Below, in pieces: positions 41,897 through 50,873 of a stretch of DNA of 64,000 bases; position 1 is the stretch's first letter; each line of letters opens with the position of its first letter. A program made the position numbers and the translations under genes. The stretch is taken from NCBI RefSeq assembly GCF_024707525.1, contig NZ_CP062231.1, positions 5,679,501 through 5,743,500 on the forward strand. Direction: 5' to 3'. The notes under the pieces are model-generated. The model did no database searches. It had not been told where the DNA came from and was given only the letters and a program-made list of their open reading frames with translations. This DNA comes from Rhizobium sp. TH2 (GTDB lineage Bacteria > Pseudomonadota > Alphaproteobacteria > Rhizobiales > Rhizobiaceae).

Positions 41897-42143
41897 TGTC
41901 TCTCCATGCCGGGTGACCGATGGGCTGTAAGTGGATATTGCGGCGCCGGACTTCCAGCCATGCGCCGATATTGTGTAACGCCGGTGGGCGGACTTTGGTT
42001 CTTGCGACCTCTGGCTCGAGCGATGATTCCAGCCCACGGCGCATATTTTCGGTGCACGAATTAAATCTGTCCTCCAGCCAATCGGTGCTATGCTGTGCGA
42101 CTGCGCGCGATGGTGCGGGCATTTTTCAAGATCGGATACTTTC

Positions 42144-42497
42144 ATGAACATTCCCGCTTGGGTCCAGCCCGCCTTTTTTGGCGCGGTGGTTGGCGCCGCA
42201 GCACTTGCAATTGTGGGATTCTCATCATGGGGCGGCTGGGTAACCCGCTCGTCCGCCGCCAAATTCTCGGTCAGTGAGACTGCGACTGGCGTTGCCACGG
42301 CCCTCATGCCATATTGCGTTGCCAAGTCGAAGAGCGACCCGGCATCGGCCACGGTGCTTGCTGAACTGAAGGCCGCTACGGGCTACAATCGCCGTGGCGT
42401 GCTCGAAAAGGCCGGCTGGGCGACCCCGCTCGGCGGCGACAAGCCGAACACATTGCTGGCCGCGGCTTGCGAAGCCGAACTCGGCAAGCCAGTATAA
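42144..42497 (+). CDS. Small membrane-anchored protein
   Basis: A 117-residue protein beginning MNIPAWVQPAFFGAVVGAAA. One membrane helix lies at residues 9-28 and the rest (VTRSSAAKFSVSETATGVAT and later NRRGVLEKAGWATPLGGDKP) is exported. Two cysteines lie in MPYCVAK and AAACEAE. Related proteins are annotated only as hypothetical in rhizobia. It is followed closely by the 45-residue basic gene. Confidence 0.75.
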   Translation: MNIPAWVQPAFFGAVVGAAALAIVGFSSWGGWVTRSSAAKFSVSETATGVATALMPYCVAKSKSDPASATVLAELKAATGYNRRGVLEKAGWATPLGGDKPNTLLAAACEAELGKPV

Positions 42498-42523
42498 GGA
42501 ATCATCAGCAGGAGGAATACCCC

Positions 42524-42661
42524 ATGGCAAAAGGTCAGATTCGCGGCAACAAGGAAACGCGAAAACCCAAGAAGGACAAGAGCGTCGTCAAGACTGTCTC
42601 GACCGAGGGATCGCAGGTCAAGCTTGCCGGCAGCACGACGCCGATCGGCAAGAAGAAGTAG
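42524..42661 (+). CDS. 45-residue highly basic protein
   Basis: Begins MAKGQIRGNKETRKPKKDKS with GGAGGAA upstream and ends PIGKKK. It is soluble, lysine-rich and probably disordered. Small proteins of this pattern recur in rhizobial genomes without function. The clean ribosome-binding site and the plausible length support it, and the gene is short enough to be missed by standard calling. It lies 26 bases after the gene at 42144. Confidence 0.65.
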   Translation: MAKGQIRGNKETRKPKKDKSVVKTVSTEGSQVKLAGSTTPIGKKK

Positions 42662-42721
42662 CAATCGCTGAGTCCCCGGGCGGCCTCTTAGGTCGTCCGG
42701 GAAAACCGCAAGACCGGATGC

Positions 42722-42997
42722 CTATGACGCGTCAGGTCCGGCGCCGTCGTTCTTGTCGAGCGCCGCGTCGAGATCGTCGCGTGTGATGTTGAGATATTGC
42801 CTGATCGCCGATGCCACCCCGATCGCGGGCACTTCGAGCGTGGTCGAGGTCTGGCGGAATGCCGCGAAGGACAGGCCCTCGATCAATTCCTCCTCCACGC
42901 TCAGCCGGTAAGCACCCGCTGGCAGTTCCGGCCCATGCGCGCCTATGGCGAAGGGATGCTTGAACGTAACCACGGAATCGGCGGAACGATTGGTCAT
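42722..42997 (-). CDS. Small hypothetical protein, coupled to gene at 43001
   Basis: A 91-residue acidic protein, MTNRSADSVVTFKHPFAIGA and following, with a mixed beta/helix pattern (ELPAGAYRLSVEEELIEGLS) and the C-terminal helix NITRDDLDAALDKNDG. No family is recognised. Its ATG lies 3 bases after the stop of the gene at 43001, so the two are co-translated. The N-terminal part looks like a small sandwich domain; function is unknown. Confidence 0.72.
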   Translation of the reverse strand: MTNRSADSVVTFKHPFAIGAHGPELPAGAYRLSVEEELIEGLSFAAFRQTSTTLEVPAIGVASAIRQYLNITRDDLDAALDKNDGAGPDAS

Positions 42998-43000
42998 GGC

Positions 43001-43462
43001 CTACGATGCTTTCTTCGGAGTGTTGAGGATTTTCAACGCGCGGTCCGCCGTCTTGACGTGCAGGCCGACCATTTTCCACGAAGCGAATTCCGCCGGCACG
43101 CCGCTGAACACGTGATAGATCGTCCATGTGCCGTTCGGCTCGACGCGCCGGCCAAAGCTGTAGCCACCCGCTTCGCCGGAGACCGGCGTTGCCCTCTCCC
43201 GGAATTGCCGGGCAGCCTGTTCGTAGCCGGCGCTGGTGACAGTATCCGGAGCCTGCGCGGCCGGCTTGGCCTTCAAAGCCAGGCCGAGGGCGGTTTCCGC
43301 GGTCACGCCCCGCTGGAACTGGCCGATCAGGAACTGGGCGCCGTCGCGGCGCTTCCTGCGATCATCCGGATCATCGCCATTGGCGAGGCCGGCGCGATCG
43401 AGAATGCGCTCCAGCATGGTCAGATCGGTCTCGGTGAAATATTGTTTGAATCGGGAAGGCAT
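43001..43462 (-). CDS. Hypothetical protein with two recognisable helical blocks
   Basis: About 153 residues from the ATG at 43462, which has AAGGAAG upstream; an ATG at 43489 is an alternative. The N-terminal helical part (RFKQYFTETDLTMLERIL, QFLIGQFQRGVTAETALG) resembles short rhizobial hypothetical proteins. The C-terminal half (GRRVEPNGTWTIYHVFSGVP) is a beta-rich domain containing a Trp-Thr-Ile-Tyr strand. No function can be given. It forms a two-gene unit with the gene at 42722. Confidence 0.72.
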   Translation of the reverse strand: MPSRFKQYFTETDLTMLERILDRAGLANGDDPDDRRKRRDGAQFLIGQFQRGVTAETALGLALKAKPAAQAPDTVTSAGYEQAARQFRERATPVSGEAGGYSFGRRVEPNGTWTIYHVFSGVPAEFASWKMVGLHVKTADRALKILNTPKKAS

Positions 43463-43690
43463 GCCGTCTTCCTTTTGCTCTAGCCGCATGTTTTCGAGGT
43501 GCCGCTGGATAAGCTGTCAATACGGCGATATTAGGTTTTCGCCTCGCTGAATACGGCCAATCCATGATTATCCGTCGATTGCAAAAATAAAGATGCAATT
43601 CGCGGCCGCATGGACAAATTCATGGTCCGGGAAATACTTTTCATGATATTATCGACCGATCCCGAAAAACTTAAGATAGCAGGATTCCAG

Positions 43691-43960
43691 ATGTCGATAT
43701 CATTTCCAAATCGCAGCCGCAGCTATGACGATTCTGAAAGGCGCGTTCGATTCATGGGCTATGACGGCATGTTCGAGGTCAAGTTCTTCATCGGGATCGA
43801 CACGCTCGCAAAGGCTCTGGCGGCAAAGCTTTCCAGCGAAAAGGAGGCTCTCTCGGCCTTCGACGATCTCCGCAAGAAAATCCTCGAAGCCGCCGAGCGG
43901 GTCTACGGCAAGAGCAAGCGCAACAACATGTTCATCCTGACCGCCGCCGACATTCACTAA
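43691..43960 (+). CDS. DUF1488 family protein
   Basis: An 89-residue protein starting MSISFPNRSRSYDDSERRVR. The FPNxSRSYD start, the RVRFMGYDGMFEVKFFI strand and the long terminal helix are the DUF1488 pattern. The family is small and uncharacterised, found mainly in alpha- and gammaproteobacteria. The frame is open upstream to 43610, but only the ATG at 43691 fits the family length. It converges on the enolase-superfamily gene with 30 bases between the stops. Confidence 0.82.
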   Translation: MSISFPNRSRSYDDSERRVRFMGYDGMFEVKFFIGIDTLAKALAAKLSSEKEALSAFDDLRKKILEAAERVYGKSKRNNMFILTAADIH

Positions 43961-43990
43961 GCGGTGATCGAGCCGGATTGACGCGACCTG

Positions 43991-45202
43991 CTACCCGCCG
44001 ATGACCTGCTCGACCATGGACAGATGCAGTTGCGGACCAGACCATGGATAATCGTCGAGGATCGCCTCGTTGAGCACAACACCGAGGCCGGGCTCCTTCG
44101 ACGGGATCACGTGGCCATCCCGCCATTCGATCTTCTTCTCGAGCAGCGTCTCGTGGAAACCATCGAATTGCTTGATCGCCTCGATGATGAGGAAATTCGG
44201 CAGTGTCGTCGCGAGCTGGATATTGGCGGCGGCGACGATCGGGCCGCAATAGCAATGCGGTGCGACCTGGATGTGGAAGGCCTCCGCCATCGCCGCGATC
44301 TTCTTGGTTTCCAGTATGCCGCCGGAGCGGCCGAGATCGGGCTGCAGGATTGTCGCCGCGCGCATTTCGATGACGCGGGCGAATTCGAACTTGGTGGTCA
44401 GCCGCTCGCCGGTGGCGATGGGGATGGAGGTGCCGCGCGCGACCTGCGCCATGACCTCGGGCATATCCGGCGGCACCGGCTCCTCGAACCACAGCGGATC
44501 GTATTTTTCCAGCGCGCGGGCCATGCGCAGAGCCCCCGACGCGGTGAACTGGCCATGCGTGCCGAACAGGATGTCGGCCCTGGTGCCGACGGCTTCGCGC
44601 ACCGCCTTCACCATGCGTTCGGAGAGGTCGATATCGATCAGCCGCGGTTGGTGGCCATCATAGATCGTATAGGGGCCGGCGGGATCGAACTTGACCGCGT
44701 TGAAGCCTTCCTTGACATATTCAAGCGCGGTGGCGGCAGCCATATCCGGGTCGTTATAGACGTTCTTCGTGCCGGCGAGATCGGCGGGCACCACGCTGCC
44801 GGATTTCGGATAGAGATAGGTATAGGTCCTGAGCCGTTCATGCACCTGCCCGCCGAGCAGCTTGTAGACCGGCTTGCCGGCCTCCTTGCCGATAATATCC
44901 CAGCAGGCGATTTCGAGTGCCGAGAAGCAACCCATCATGGTCACGTCGGGGCGTTGCGTGAAACCCGAGGAATAGCAGTTGCGGAAGAACGTCTCGATAT
45001 CGTGCGGATCGCGGCCGACGAGATAGCGCGCGGCGCAATCCTCGATCAGCTTGGCGGTGAGATGCGGATCGAAGGTCGCGTTATAGGCCTCGCCATAGCC
45101 GACGACATTGCCATCCGTCGTCAGCTTGACGAAGATGAAATAGGGGCCGCCAAAGCCCGCCTCGTTGGCCACGACCCAGGTCTTCACATCCTTGATCTTC
45201 AT
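43991..45202 (-). CDS. Enolase-superfamily sugar-acid dehydratase-like protein
   Basis: A 403-residue protein beginning MKIKDVKTWVVANEAG after GGGAGA. It has the two-domain mandelate racemase/muconate lactonising fold. Seen are Lys171 in NAVKFDP, a GTHGQF motif (214-219) at the third barrel strand, FEEPVPP (Glu240/241), ATGERL (Glu266), LQPDLGRSGG (Asp289) and APHCYCGP (His316). In galactonate-dehydratase relatives the third-strand motif is DFHGR, so the first metal ligand Asp is Gly214 here and His216 may take over. It probably dehydrates a sugar acid. No transporter or other sugar gene is adjacent. Confidence 0.82.
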   Translation of the reverse strand: MKIKDVKTWVVANEAGFGGPYFIFVKLTTDGNVVGYGEAYNATFDPHLTAKLIEDCAARYLVGRDPHDIETFFRNCYSSGFTQRPDVTMMGCFSALEIACWDIIGKEAGKPVYKLLGGQVHERLRTYTYLYPKSGSVVPADLAGTKNVYNDPDMAAATALEYVKEGFNAVKFDPAGPYTIYDGHQPRLIDIDLSERMVKAVREAVGTRADILFGTHGQFTASGALRMARALEKYDPLWFEEPVPPDMPEVMAQVARGTSIPIATGERLTTKFEFARVIEMRAATILQPDLGRSGGILETKKIAAMAEAFHIQVAPHCYCGPIVAAANIQLATTLPNFLIIEAIKQFDGFHETLLEKKIEWRDGHVIPSKEPGLGVVLNEAILDDYPWSGPQLHLSMVEQVIGG

Positions 45203-45395
45203 GAAATCCGTCTCCCTTGAAAGCGGCTTACCTGTAGCCGATTTCATGAGCGCGTGCACGCCGGGAACCGTCAGGAAGAAGGCGGAATTTGAACCGGGCG
45301 CCAGAGAATGAAAAGGATGGAAGATGTGCATAACGCAACATCGGGCTTGCGATGCGGGTGCGCATCCGGTTCGATTCCCGTGACAGGAGAACGCG

Positions 45396-46088
45396 ATGAG
45401 CGAACCATCCATCAAACTCGAAGCCAGCTGGAAAGCGGCTCTGGCCGGTGAATTCTCAGCACCCTATATGGCCGCCCTCAAAACCTTCCTGCTCGAGGAG
45501 AAAAATCGCGGCAAGGTCATCTTTCCGCGCGGACCTGAATATTTTCGCGCGCTCGATCTCACGCCGCTCGGCAAGGTCAAGGTGGTGATCCTCGGCCAGG
45601 ATCCCTATCACGGCGACGGGCAGGCGCATGGCCTGTGCTTCTCGGTGCAGCCCGGCGTGCGCATTCCGCCGTCGCTGGTCAATATCTACAAGGAAATGGC
45701 CGAGGATCTCGGCATTCCACCCGCCCGTCACGGCCATCTCGAACATTGGGCGAAGCAGGGCGTTCTGCTGCTCAACAGTGTGCTGACGGTGGAACGCTCG
45801 CTCGCCGCCTCGCATCAGGGCAAGGGCTGGGAGCGGTTCACCGATGCCGTGATCGCCCGCGTCAACGAGCAGGAAAGCCCGGCCGTGTTCATGCTCTGGG
45901 GCTCCTACGCCCAGAAGAAGGCCGCCTTCGTCGATCCGCACAAGCACCTGATCCTCAAGGCGCCGCATCCCTCGCCGCTCTCGGCGCATAACGGTTTCTT
46001 TGGCTCGAAGCACTTTTCAAGGGCCAACCGGTTCCTCGAGTCGAAAGGGCTCGCGCCGATTGATTGGGCCTTGCCGGAGAAGCCTTGA
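45396..46088 (+). CDS. ung: Uracil-DNA glycosylase, family 1
   Basis: A 230-residue enzyme of normal length. The catalytic water-activating loop is [20 protein letters not shown] (Asp69), followed by [11 protein letters not shown] and the C-terminal [20 protein letters not shown] with the catalytic His. All key residues are present, so it should be active. It removes uracil from DNA to start base-excision repair. The start ATG follows GACAGGAGA. The 193 bases upstream contain no obvious regulatory element. A palindromic intergenic element begins 25 bases after the stop. Confidence 0.97.
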   Translation: MSEPSIKLEASWKAALAGEFSAPYMAALKTFLLEEKNRGKVIFPRGPEYFRALDLTPLGKVKVVILGQDPYHGDGQAHGLCFSVQPGVRIPPSLVNIYKEMAEDLGIPPARHGHLEHWAKQGVLLLNSVLTVERSLAASHQGKGWERFTDAVIARVNEQESPAVFMLWGSYAQKKAAFVDPHKHLILKAPHPSPLSAHNGFFGSKHFSRANRFLESKGLAPIDWALPEKP

Positions 46089-46112
46089 GCTCCGGTGCCT
46101 CGCGCCAGAAGG

Positions 46113-46287
46113 CCCCGCCCCAAACCCCTCCCCACAAGGGGGAGGGGCTTAACCCGCCGCACTGTCTCGGCCCACTCGACGTCGTGCAAGCCATACCGTT
46201 CTCGGTGCAATATCTCGACGGAAGCTTGGGGCAGGCGGTCACCACGGATTGGCCCCTCCCCCTTGTGGGGAGGGGTGCGGGGCGGGG
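46113..46287. repeat. 175-base palindromic element with 36-bp inverted ends
   Basis: The ends 46113-46148 and 46252-46287 are inverted repeats matching 34 of 36 positions and include CCCCTCCCCACAAGGGGGAG and its complement. The middle 103 bases have no coding frame. Elements of this form recur in rhizobial and brucella-type genomes as intergenic repeats. It lies directly after ung and may also act as a transcript end. Confidence 0.75.
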
Positions 46288-46515
46288 TCTTCAAGCCCAG
46301 AGCGAAATTTTTCATGAATAAATTCAACGTCTTATTCGATCCAAAAGAAAATATCTCGCCATTTCCCCTGAATTCTTCCATTCTCCCAGCACTATTCCCT
46401 TCAATATCAATCCCTTACGCGAAAAAATCCACACGCTCTCCGGCGACCTTATAATCATCCCCGTTCCGTATCGGCTACACCTTGAGGCGTCAGGGCGAGG
46501 CGGGACCGGTGACCG

Positions 46516-46852
46516 GCATGGAGAAGCGACGTAAGTCTCCATGCAGGGCGTCCGCGAGAAGGGCCAGTCCTCTGGGGACGGCGGCCGAAAGGCTGAGTTT
46601 CGCCCCGGACGTGCGCTGTAGCGCACACATTATCGTTCTCCAGTCCCGAAAGGATGGAGATACGGGGGCAGTGCTGGCGAGTTCGGGGATGGAGACACCG
46701 TTTGACGGGGCACGGCGACGTGTCTTAACGGCCCGTTCCACAGGCGGGCCTATTACCTCGGCACGGAGACGTGCCCCGGCCGATCCTCTTTGCCCAAGGC
46801 GAAGGGATCGGGGACGTGCATGGTCAAACCACGGGGCGGAACCGCCCGCGTG
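46516..46852 (+). ncRNA. String of stable hairpins upstream of lepA, possible structured RNA
   Basis: Six stems occur in 337 bases without a credible coding frame. They are GCATGGAGA/TCTCCATGC (46516-46544), GTGCGCT/AGCGCAC (46611-46626), TCTCCA/TGGAGA (46637-46660), the nested GGGGCACG/CGTGCCCC (46707-46777) around GGCCCG/CGGGCC, CCGATCC/GGATCGG (46780-46811) with an inner TTTGCC/GGCGAA stem, and CACGGGGCGG/CCGCCCGCGTG (46830-46852). The strand is assigned to match lepA only. It could be a non-coding RNA, a leader or a repeat element. Together with the palindromic element it fills the 899-base gap 46089-46987. Confidence 0.45.
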
Positions 46853-46987
46853 AACGAAGAGGCGTGTTTTGGAGGGAGCGAAGATATTGCCGATGAATTC
46901 CCCCAAAACACCCAAACCCCGCGAATTCCAGCCTCATTGGCCCGAACAATCTTTACACTTTTACCCGTCCGGGATATGCGGGCGCAC

Positions 46988-48808
46988 ATGAGCACTGAAA
47001 ACCGCACGCCCCTGTCCCATATCCGCAATTTCTCGATCGTGGCCCATATCGATCACGGCAAGTCGACGCTGGCCGATCGCCTGATCCAGACCACCGGCGG
47101 CCTGGCCGATCGTGAAATGTCCGAGCAGGTGCTCGACAACATGGATATCGAGAAGGAGCGCGGCATCACCATCAAGGCGCAGACCGTGCGCCTGCATTAT
47201 CTCGCCAACAATGGCGAGAAATATGTGCTGAACCTGATGGACACACCGGGCCATGTCGACTTCGCCTATGAGGTCTCCCGCTCGCTGGCCGCCTGCGAGG
47301 GCTCGCTGCTGGTCGTCGATGCGTCCCAGGGCGTCGAAGCCCAGACGCTCGCCAATGTCTACCAGGCGCTCGATGCCAATCACGAGATCGTCACGGTCCT
47401 CAACAAGATCGACCTGCCGGCCGCCGAACCCGATCGCATCAAGCAGCAGATCGAGGACGTGATCGGCCTCGATGCCTCCGATGCCGTGATGATCTCGGCA
47501 AAGACCGGGCTCGGTATTCCCGATGTACTGGAAGCCATCGTCCACCGCCTGCCGCCGCCGAAATCCGGCGATGCCAATGCCCCCCTCAAGGTCATGCTGG
47601 TCGATAGCTGGTACGATACCTATCTTGGCGTCATGGTTCTGGTGCGCGTCATCGATGGCGTCCTGAAGAAGGGTCAGGTCATCCGCATGATGGGCACCGA
47701 TGCCAAATACAGCATCGAGCGTGTCGGCGTGCTGACCCCGAAAATGGTCGCCATCGATGAACTCGGCCCGGGCGAGGTCGGCTTCATCACCGCCTCGATC
47801 AAGGAAGTTGCCGATACCCGCGTCGGTGACACGATCACCGAGGACAAGCGTCCCACCGCACAGGCTCTGCCGGGCTTCAAGCCCGCCCAGCCGGTGGTGT
47901 TCTGCGGCCTGTTCCCGGTCGATGCCGCCGATTTCGAGGACCTGCGCGCTGCCATGGGCAAGCTTCGCCTCAACGACGCGTCGTTTTCCTTCGAAATGGA
48001 GAGCTCGGCCGCACTCGGCTTCGGTTTCCGCTGTGGCTTCCTCGGCCTGCTGCATCTCGAAATCATCCAGGAACGGCTGGAGCGCGAGTTCAATCTCGAC
48101 CTGATCGCCACCGCGCCATCGGTTATCTACAAGCTCAGCATGACCGACGGTTCAGAGCGCGAGCTGCACAATCCCGCCGACATGCCCGATGTCGTCAAGA
48201 TCAAGGACATCCAGGAACCCTGGATCCGCGCCACGATCATGACGCCGGACGATTATCTCGGCTCGGTGCTGAAGCTCTGCCAGGATCGCCGCGGCATTCA
48301 GGTCGAGCTCACCTATGCCGGCGCCCGCGCCATGGTGACCTACGACCTGCCGCTCAACGAAGTCGTCTTCGATTTCTACGACCGGCTGAAGTCGATCTCC
48401 AAGGGCTACGCCTCCTTCGACTACCACCTGACCGACTATCAGGAAGGCAACCTGGTGAAGATGTCGATCATGGTCAATGGCGAGCCGGTCGATGCGCTCT
48501 CCATGCTTGTCCACCGCTCGGCAGCGGAAAAGCGCGGCCGCGACATGTGCGAGAAGCTGAAGGACCTGATCCCGCGCCACATGTTCAAGATCCCGATCCA
48601 GGCGGCCATCGGCGGCAACGTCATCGCCCGCGAAACGATCTCCGCCATGCGCAAGGACGTGACCGCCAAATGCTACGGCGGCGACGCCACCCGCAAGCGC
48701 AAGCTGCTCGACAAGCAGAAAGAGGGCAAGAAGCGCATGCGCCAGTTCGGCAAGGTGGATATTCCGCAGGAGGCGTTTATTGCAGCGCTGAGGATGAGTG
48801 ATGAGTAG
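46988..48808 (+). CDS. lepA: Elongation factor 4 (LepA)
   Basis: A 606-residue translational GTPase of normal LepA length. GTP-binding motifs are [18 protein letters not shown] and NKIDLPAA. Domains II, III and V follow and the C-terminal domain ends with [20 protein letters not shown] and a short basic/amphipathic tail typical of LepA. It promotes back-translocation and recovery of stalled ribosomes. The ATG at 46988 gives the standard N-terminus [17 protein letters not shown]; the frame is open upstream, but that part crosses the hairpin region. Its stop overlaps the next start by 1 base. Confidence 0.97.
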   Translation: MSTENRTPLSHIRNFSIVAHIDHGKSTLADRLIQTTGGLADREMSEQVLDNMDIEKERGITIKAQTVRLHYLANNGEKYVLNLMDTPGHVDFAYEVSRSLAACEGSLLVVDASQGVEAQTLANVYQALDANHEIVTVLNKIDLPAAEPDRIKQQIEDVIGLDASDAVMISAKTGLGIPDVLEAIVHRLPPPKSGDANAPLKVMLVDSWYDTYLGVMVLVRVIDGVLKKGQVIRMMGTDAKYSIERVGVLTPKMVAIDELGPGEVGFITASIKEVADTRVGDTITEDKRPTAQALPGFKPAQPVVFCGLFPVDAADFEDLRAAMGKLRLNDASFSFEMESSAALGFGFRCGFLGLLHLEIIQERLEREFNLDLIATAPSVIYKLSMTDGSERELHNPADMPDVVKIKDIQEPWIRATIMTPDDYLGSVLKLCQDRRGIQVELTYAGARAMVTYDLPLNEVVFDFYDRLKSISKGYASFDYHLTDYQEGNLVKMSIMVNGEPVDALSMLVHRSAAEKRGRDMCEKLKDLIPRHMFKIPIQAAIGGNVIARETISAMRKDVTAKCYGGDATRKRKLLDKQKEGKKRMRQFGKVDIPQEAFIAALRMSDE

Positions 48809-49644
48809 TGGGGGAAGAGGCAGAAGTCACTGTCTCCATCGTCGGCTTCGTCGCAGAAGGTCAACCTAACTTCGTCGAATTCGTGCTTCATGACGCACTC
48901 GGTGAAAAATGGCTCTTCCATGATAAAGTTCCGATAGTCAGCGAACTGTATCTTGACGAGCGCTCAAGTTACCCCGTGCCTGCTGTGGTGCGCTGCACGA
49001 TCGTAGGGCGGTACATCGATGGAGCCGGGCGCCCATTGGCCGTGATCGATACGGGCCAACTCGACCACGTCGAGGAACTCGCCGGCGAAAAAGTCTTTAC
49101 AGTGCGCGCGGATCAGCTTTCACTTCCGAAGTATCATGCGAAGTCTTGTGACGATCTCAGGCTGAAAGCCTATGCTCTGACCGACCTTGAGGGCGCGCAG
49201 GCAGAGCTCTGGTTCCAGTCGCAGCGCGTTGCAGCACGCATTGGATTTGCTGCTGCCAAGCGATGGGCCTATGTGGTTCTTCCCGATTTGGCGATCATTG
49301 CAATAGGCCTCAAGCATCTGGGGGAACCTAGCGGGGGTGCTATCTACAAAGATCGAATGTTCGTCGCCTTCGAAAATACCGTTGCAGTATTTAGCTATCC
49401 TGACTTGACGCCCGAATTTTCCAGCGAGATTTTTCCGCGATTCAACGAATTCCTTCATATCGATGACCACCAAATCATCATTGCGAACGAGCTAGGTTTT
49501 GCGGGCATCTCAATGGATGGCGCGGTTAGCTGGAATAGGTTGTTCGATGACTGGATCGTTACTTACAAAATGGCAGGAGATAAGATCGTCGGGGAGTTTT
49601 CGGACGGCGGAAAATTCGAGTTCGACATCCCAACGGAGTTCTGA
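48808..49644 (+). CDS. Hypothetical protein of atypical composition, overlapping lepA end
   Basis: A 278-residue protein starting with GTG at the last base of the lepA stop. The first 110 residues form a beta-rich domain (VTVSIVGFVAEGQPNFVEFV, VRCTIVGRYIDGAGRP). The rest is a second beta-rich domain of repeated strands (FAAAKRWAYVVLPDLAIIAI, VAVFSYPDLTPEF, ISMDGAVSWNRLFDDW), reminiscent of propeller blades. Codon usage is more AT-rich than lepA, so it may be acquired. I recognise no family; an immunity-protein type is possible but unsupported. Confidence 0.65.
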   Translation: MGEEAEVTVSIVGFVAEGQPNFVEFVLHDALGEKWLFHDKVPIVSELYLDERSSYPVPAVVRCTIVGRYIDGAGRPLAVIDTGQLDHVEELAGEKVFTVRADQLSLPKYHAKSCDDLRLKAYALTDLEGAQAELWFQSQRVAARIGFAAAKRWAYVVLPDLAIIAIGLKHLGEPSGGAIYKDRMFVAFENTVAVFSYPDLTPEFSSEIFPRFNEFLHIDDHQIIIANELGFAGISMDGAVSWNRLFDDWIVTYKMAGDKIVGEFSDGGKFEFDIPTEF

Positions 49645-49694
49645 ACCGGCTGCATATGGCGATCAAGATTCCGATGCACTAGCTTGATCTGGCG

Positions 49695-50246
49695 TCACCT
49701 CCGCATCACCCTGGCCGGGTTCCCCACCACCACCGCATTCGCCGCCACGTCCCGCGTCACCACCGAACCCGCGCCCACAATGGCCCGATCCCCGATCGTC
49801 ACGCCGGCGAGAATAATCGCCCCACCGCCGATCCAGACATCCTCGCCGATCGTCACCGGCTTGGCGATCTCAAGACCTTCGAACCGCATTTTCGGATCCT
49901 TGGCGTGCTCCGCGCAATAGACATGCACGCCCGGCCCGAACATGGTGCGGGCGCCGATGCGGACCGGTGCCGTATCGAGAATCGTGCAGCCGGCATTGAA
50001 ATAGACACCCTCGCCAAGCGCGATGTTGATCCCGTAGGAGCAATGGAAGGGCGCCTCGATGAAGATATCCCCGGCCGCCGATGCAAACAGCGCCCGGAGT
50101 TCCGGTGCCAGCGCGCCGCGTTCGTCCGGCGGCATCGTGTTGTGGCGGTGGACGGCGTTTCGCGCCTTTTGCCTCAGCGCCTCCAGTTCCGGATCGAGGC
50201 AGCAATACCATTCGCCGTCAGCCATTTTCATTCTTTCGCTCGTCAT
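49695..50246 (-). CDS. Maltose/galactoside O-acetyltransferase (hexapeptide repeat)
   Basis: A 183-residue enzyme from the ATG at 50246, where MTSERMKMADGEWYCCLDPE is the family start. A left-handed parallel beta-helix of hexapeptide repeats occupies residues 60-175: INIALGEGVYFNAGCTILD, RIGARTMFGPGVHVYCAEHA (catalytic His region), VTIGEDVWIGGGAIILAGVT and AVVVGNPARVMR. It transfers acetyl from acetyl-CoA to sugar hydroxyls. The frame extends upstream without sense, and the DUF1508 gene diverges from it. There is no neighbouring sugar gene. Confidence 0.92.
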   Translation of the reverse strand: MTSERMKMADGEWYCCLDPELEALRQKARNAVHRHNTMPPDERGALAPELRALFASAAGDIFIEAPFHCSYGINIALGEGVYFNAGCTILDTAPVRIGARTMFGPGVHVYCAEHAKDPKMRFEGLEIAKPVTIGEDVWIGGGAIILAGVTIGDRAIVGAGSVVTRDVAANAVVVGNPARVMRR

Positions 50247-50401
50247 GCCGCGCCGTCCTTCCGGTATCCGAAGCGAGAAATCCAAGCCGATTGTCTCCCA
50301 AGTTGCAATGGCTTGCGGTCGGAACGTCTCTATACTACACATCTGGTATGGGCATGCCCGCTCCGGGCCAGCCCGCTCGCCAAAAGCAGGGGGGACTTAC
50401 C

Positions 50402-50779
50402 ATGCACAAGTTCAAAATCCTCGACGCCGCGAACGGCCAGTTCCGGGTGCAATTTCTCTACAATTCCGAGGTCATGGTCTGGTCCGAGAACTATGCCTCG
50501 AAGGCCAGCGCCAAGAACTGCGTCGAATCGATCAAGAAGAACGCACCGGGCGCCTCCACCGTCGACCTGACCAAGGAAGAGACGGGTTCCGGCTACCGTT
50601 TCGAGCTCGTCGAGTCCAAGGATGGGCAGACCTTCGTGCGCTTCAAAGCCTCGAACGGCGAGACCATGGTGCGATCCGAGACCTATGCCAGCAAGGCCAG
50701 CGCCAAGAACTGCATCGATTCGGTCAAGACGAACGGTCCAGGCGCCGAAGTGTTCGACGAGACCGGCAAGACGGCCTGA
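50402..50779 (+). CDS. DUF1508 (YegP-like) protein, two tandem repeats
   Basis: A 125-residue protein starting at an ATG 7 bases after GGGGGACTT. Two copies of a unit of about 50 residues are visible: MVWSENYASKASAKNCVESI and MVRSETYASKASAKNCIDSV. Each unit folds as a YegP-type beta-beta-alpha domain that binds ligands or forms dimers. The family function is uncertain; it is often stress-related. It diverges from the acetyltransferase gene. Confidence 0.9.
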   Translation: MHKFKILDAANGQFRVQFLYNSEVMVWSENYASKASAKNCVESIKKNAPGASTVDLTKEETGSGYRFELVESKDGQTFVRFKASNGETMVRSETYASKASAKNCIDSVKTNGPGAEVFDETGKTA

Positions 50780-50873
50780 CAGACCGGACAGGCGGTCGCG
50801 TCTATCGCGTCGTTGAATTCTGACCCGACAGTCGAGCATCATCGACTTTGCTGCGGCAAGAAGGAGTCGCGTC

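Noticed and set aside
45340..45375. GGTTCGATTCCCG, like a tRNA T-loop
   Set aside because: No acceptor, D or anticodon arms can be formed around it. It is a chance similarity in the gap before ung.
46790..46987. N-terminal extension of LepA by 66 residues
   Set aside because: LepA proteins begin close to the segment [18 protein letters not shown]. The extension crosses the hairpin region and matches nothing in the family.
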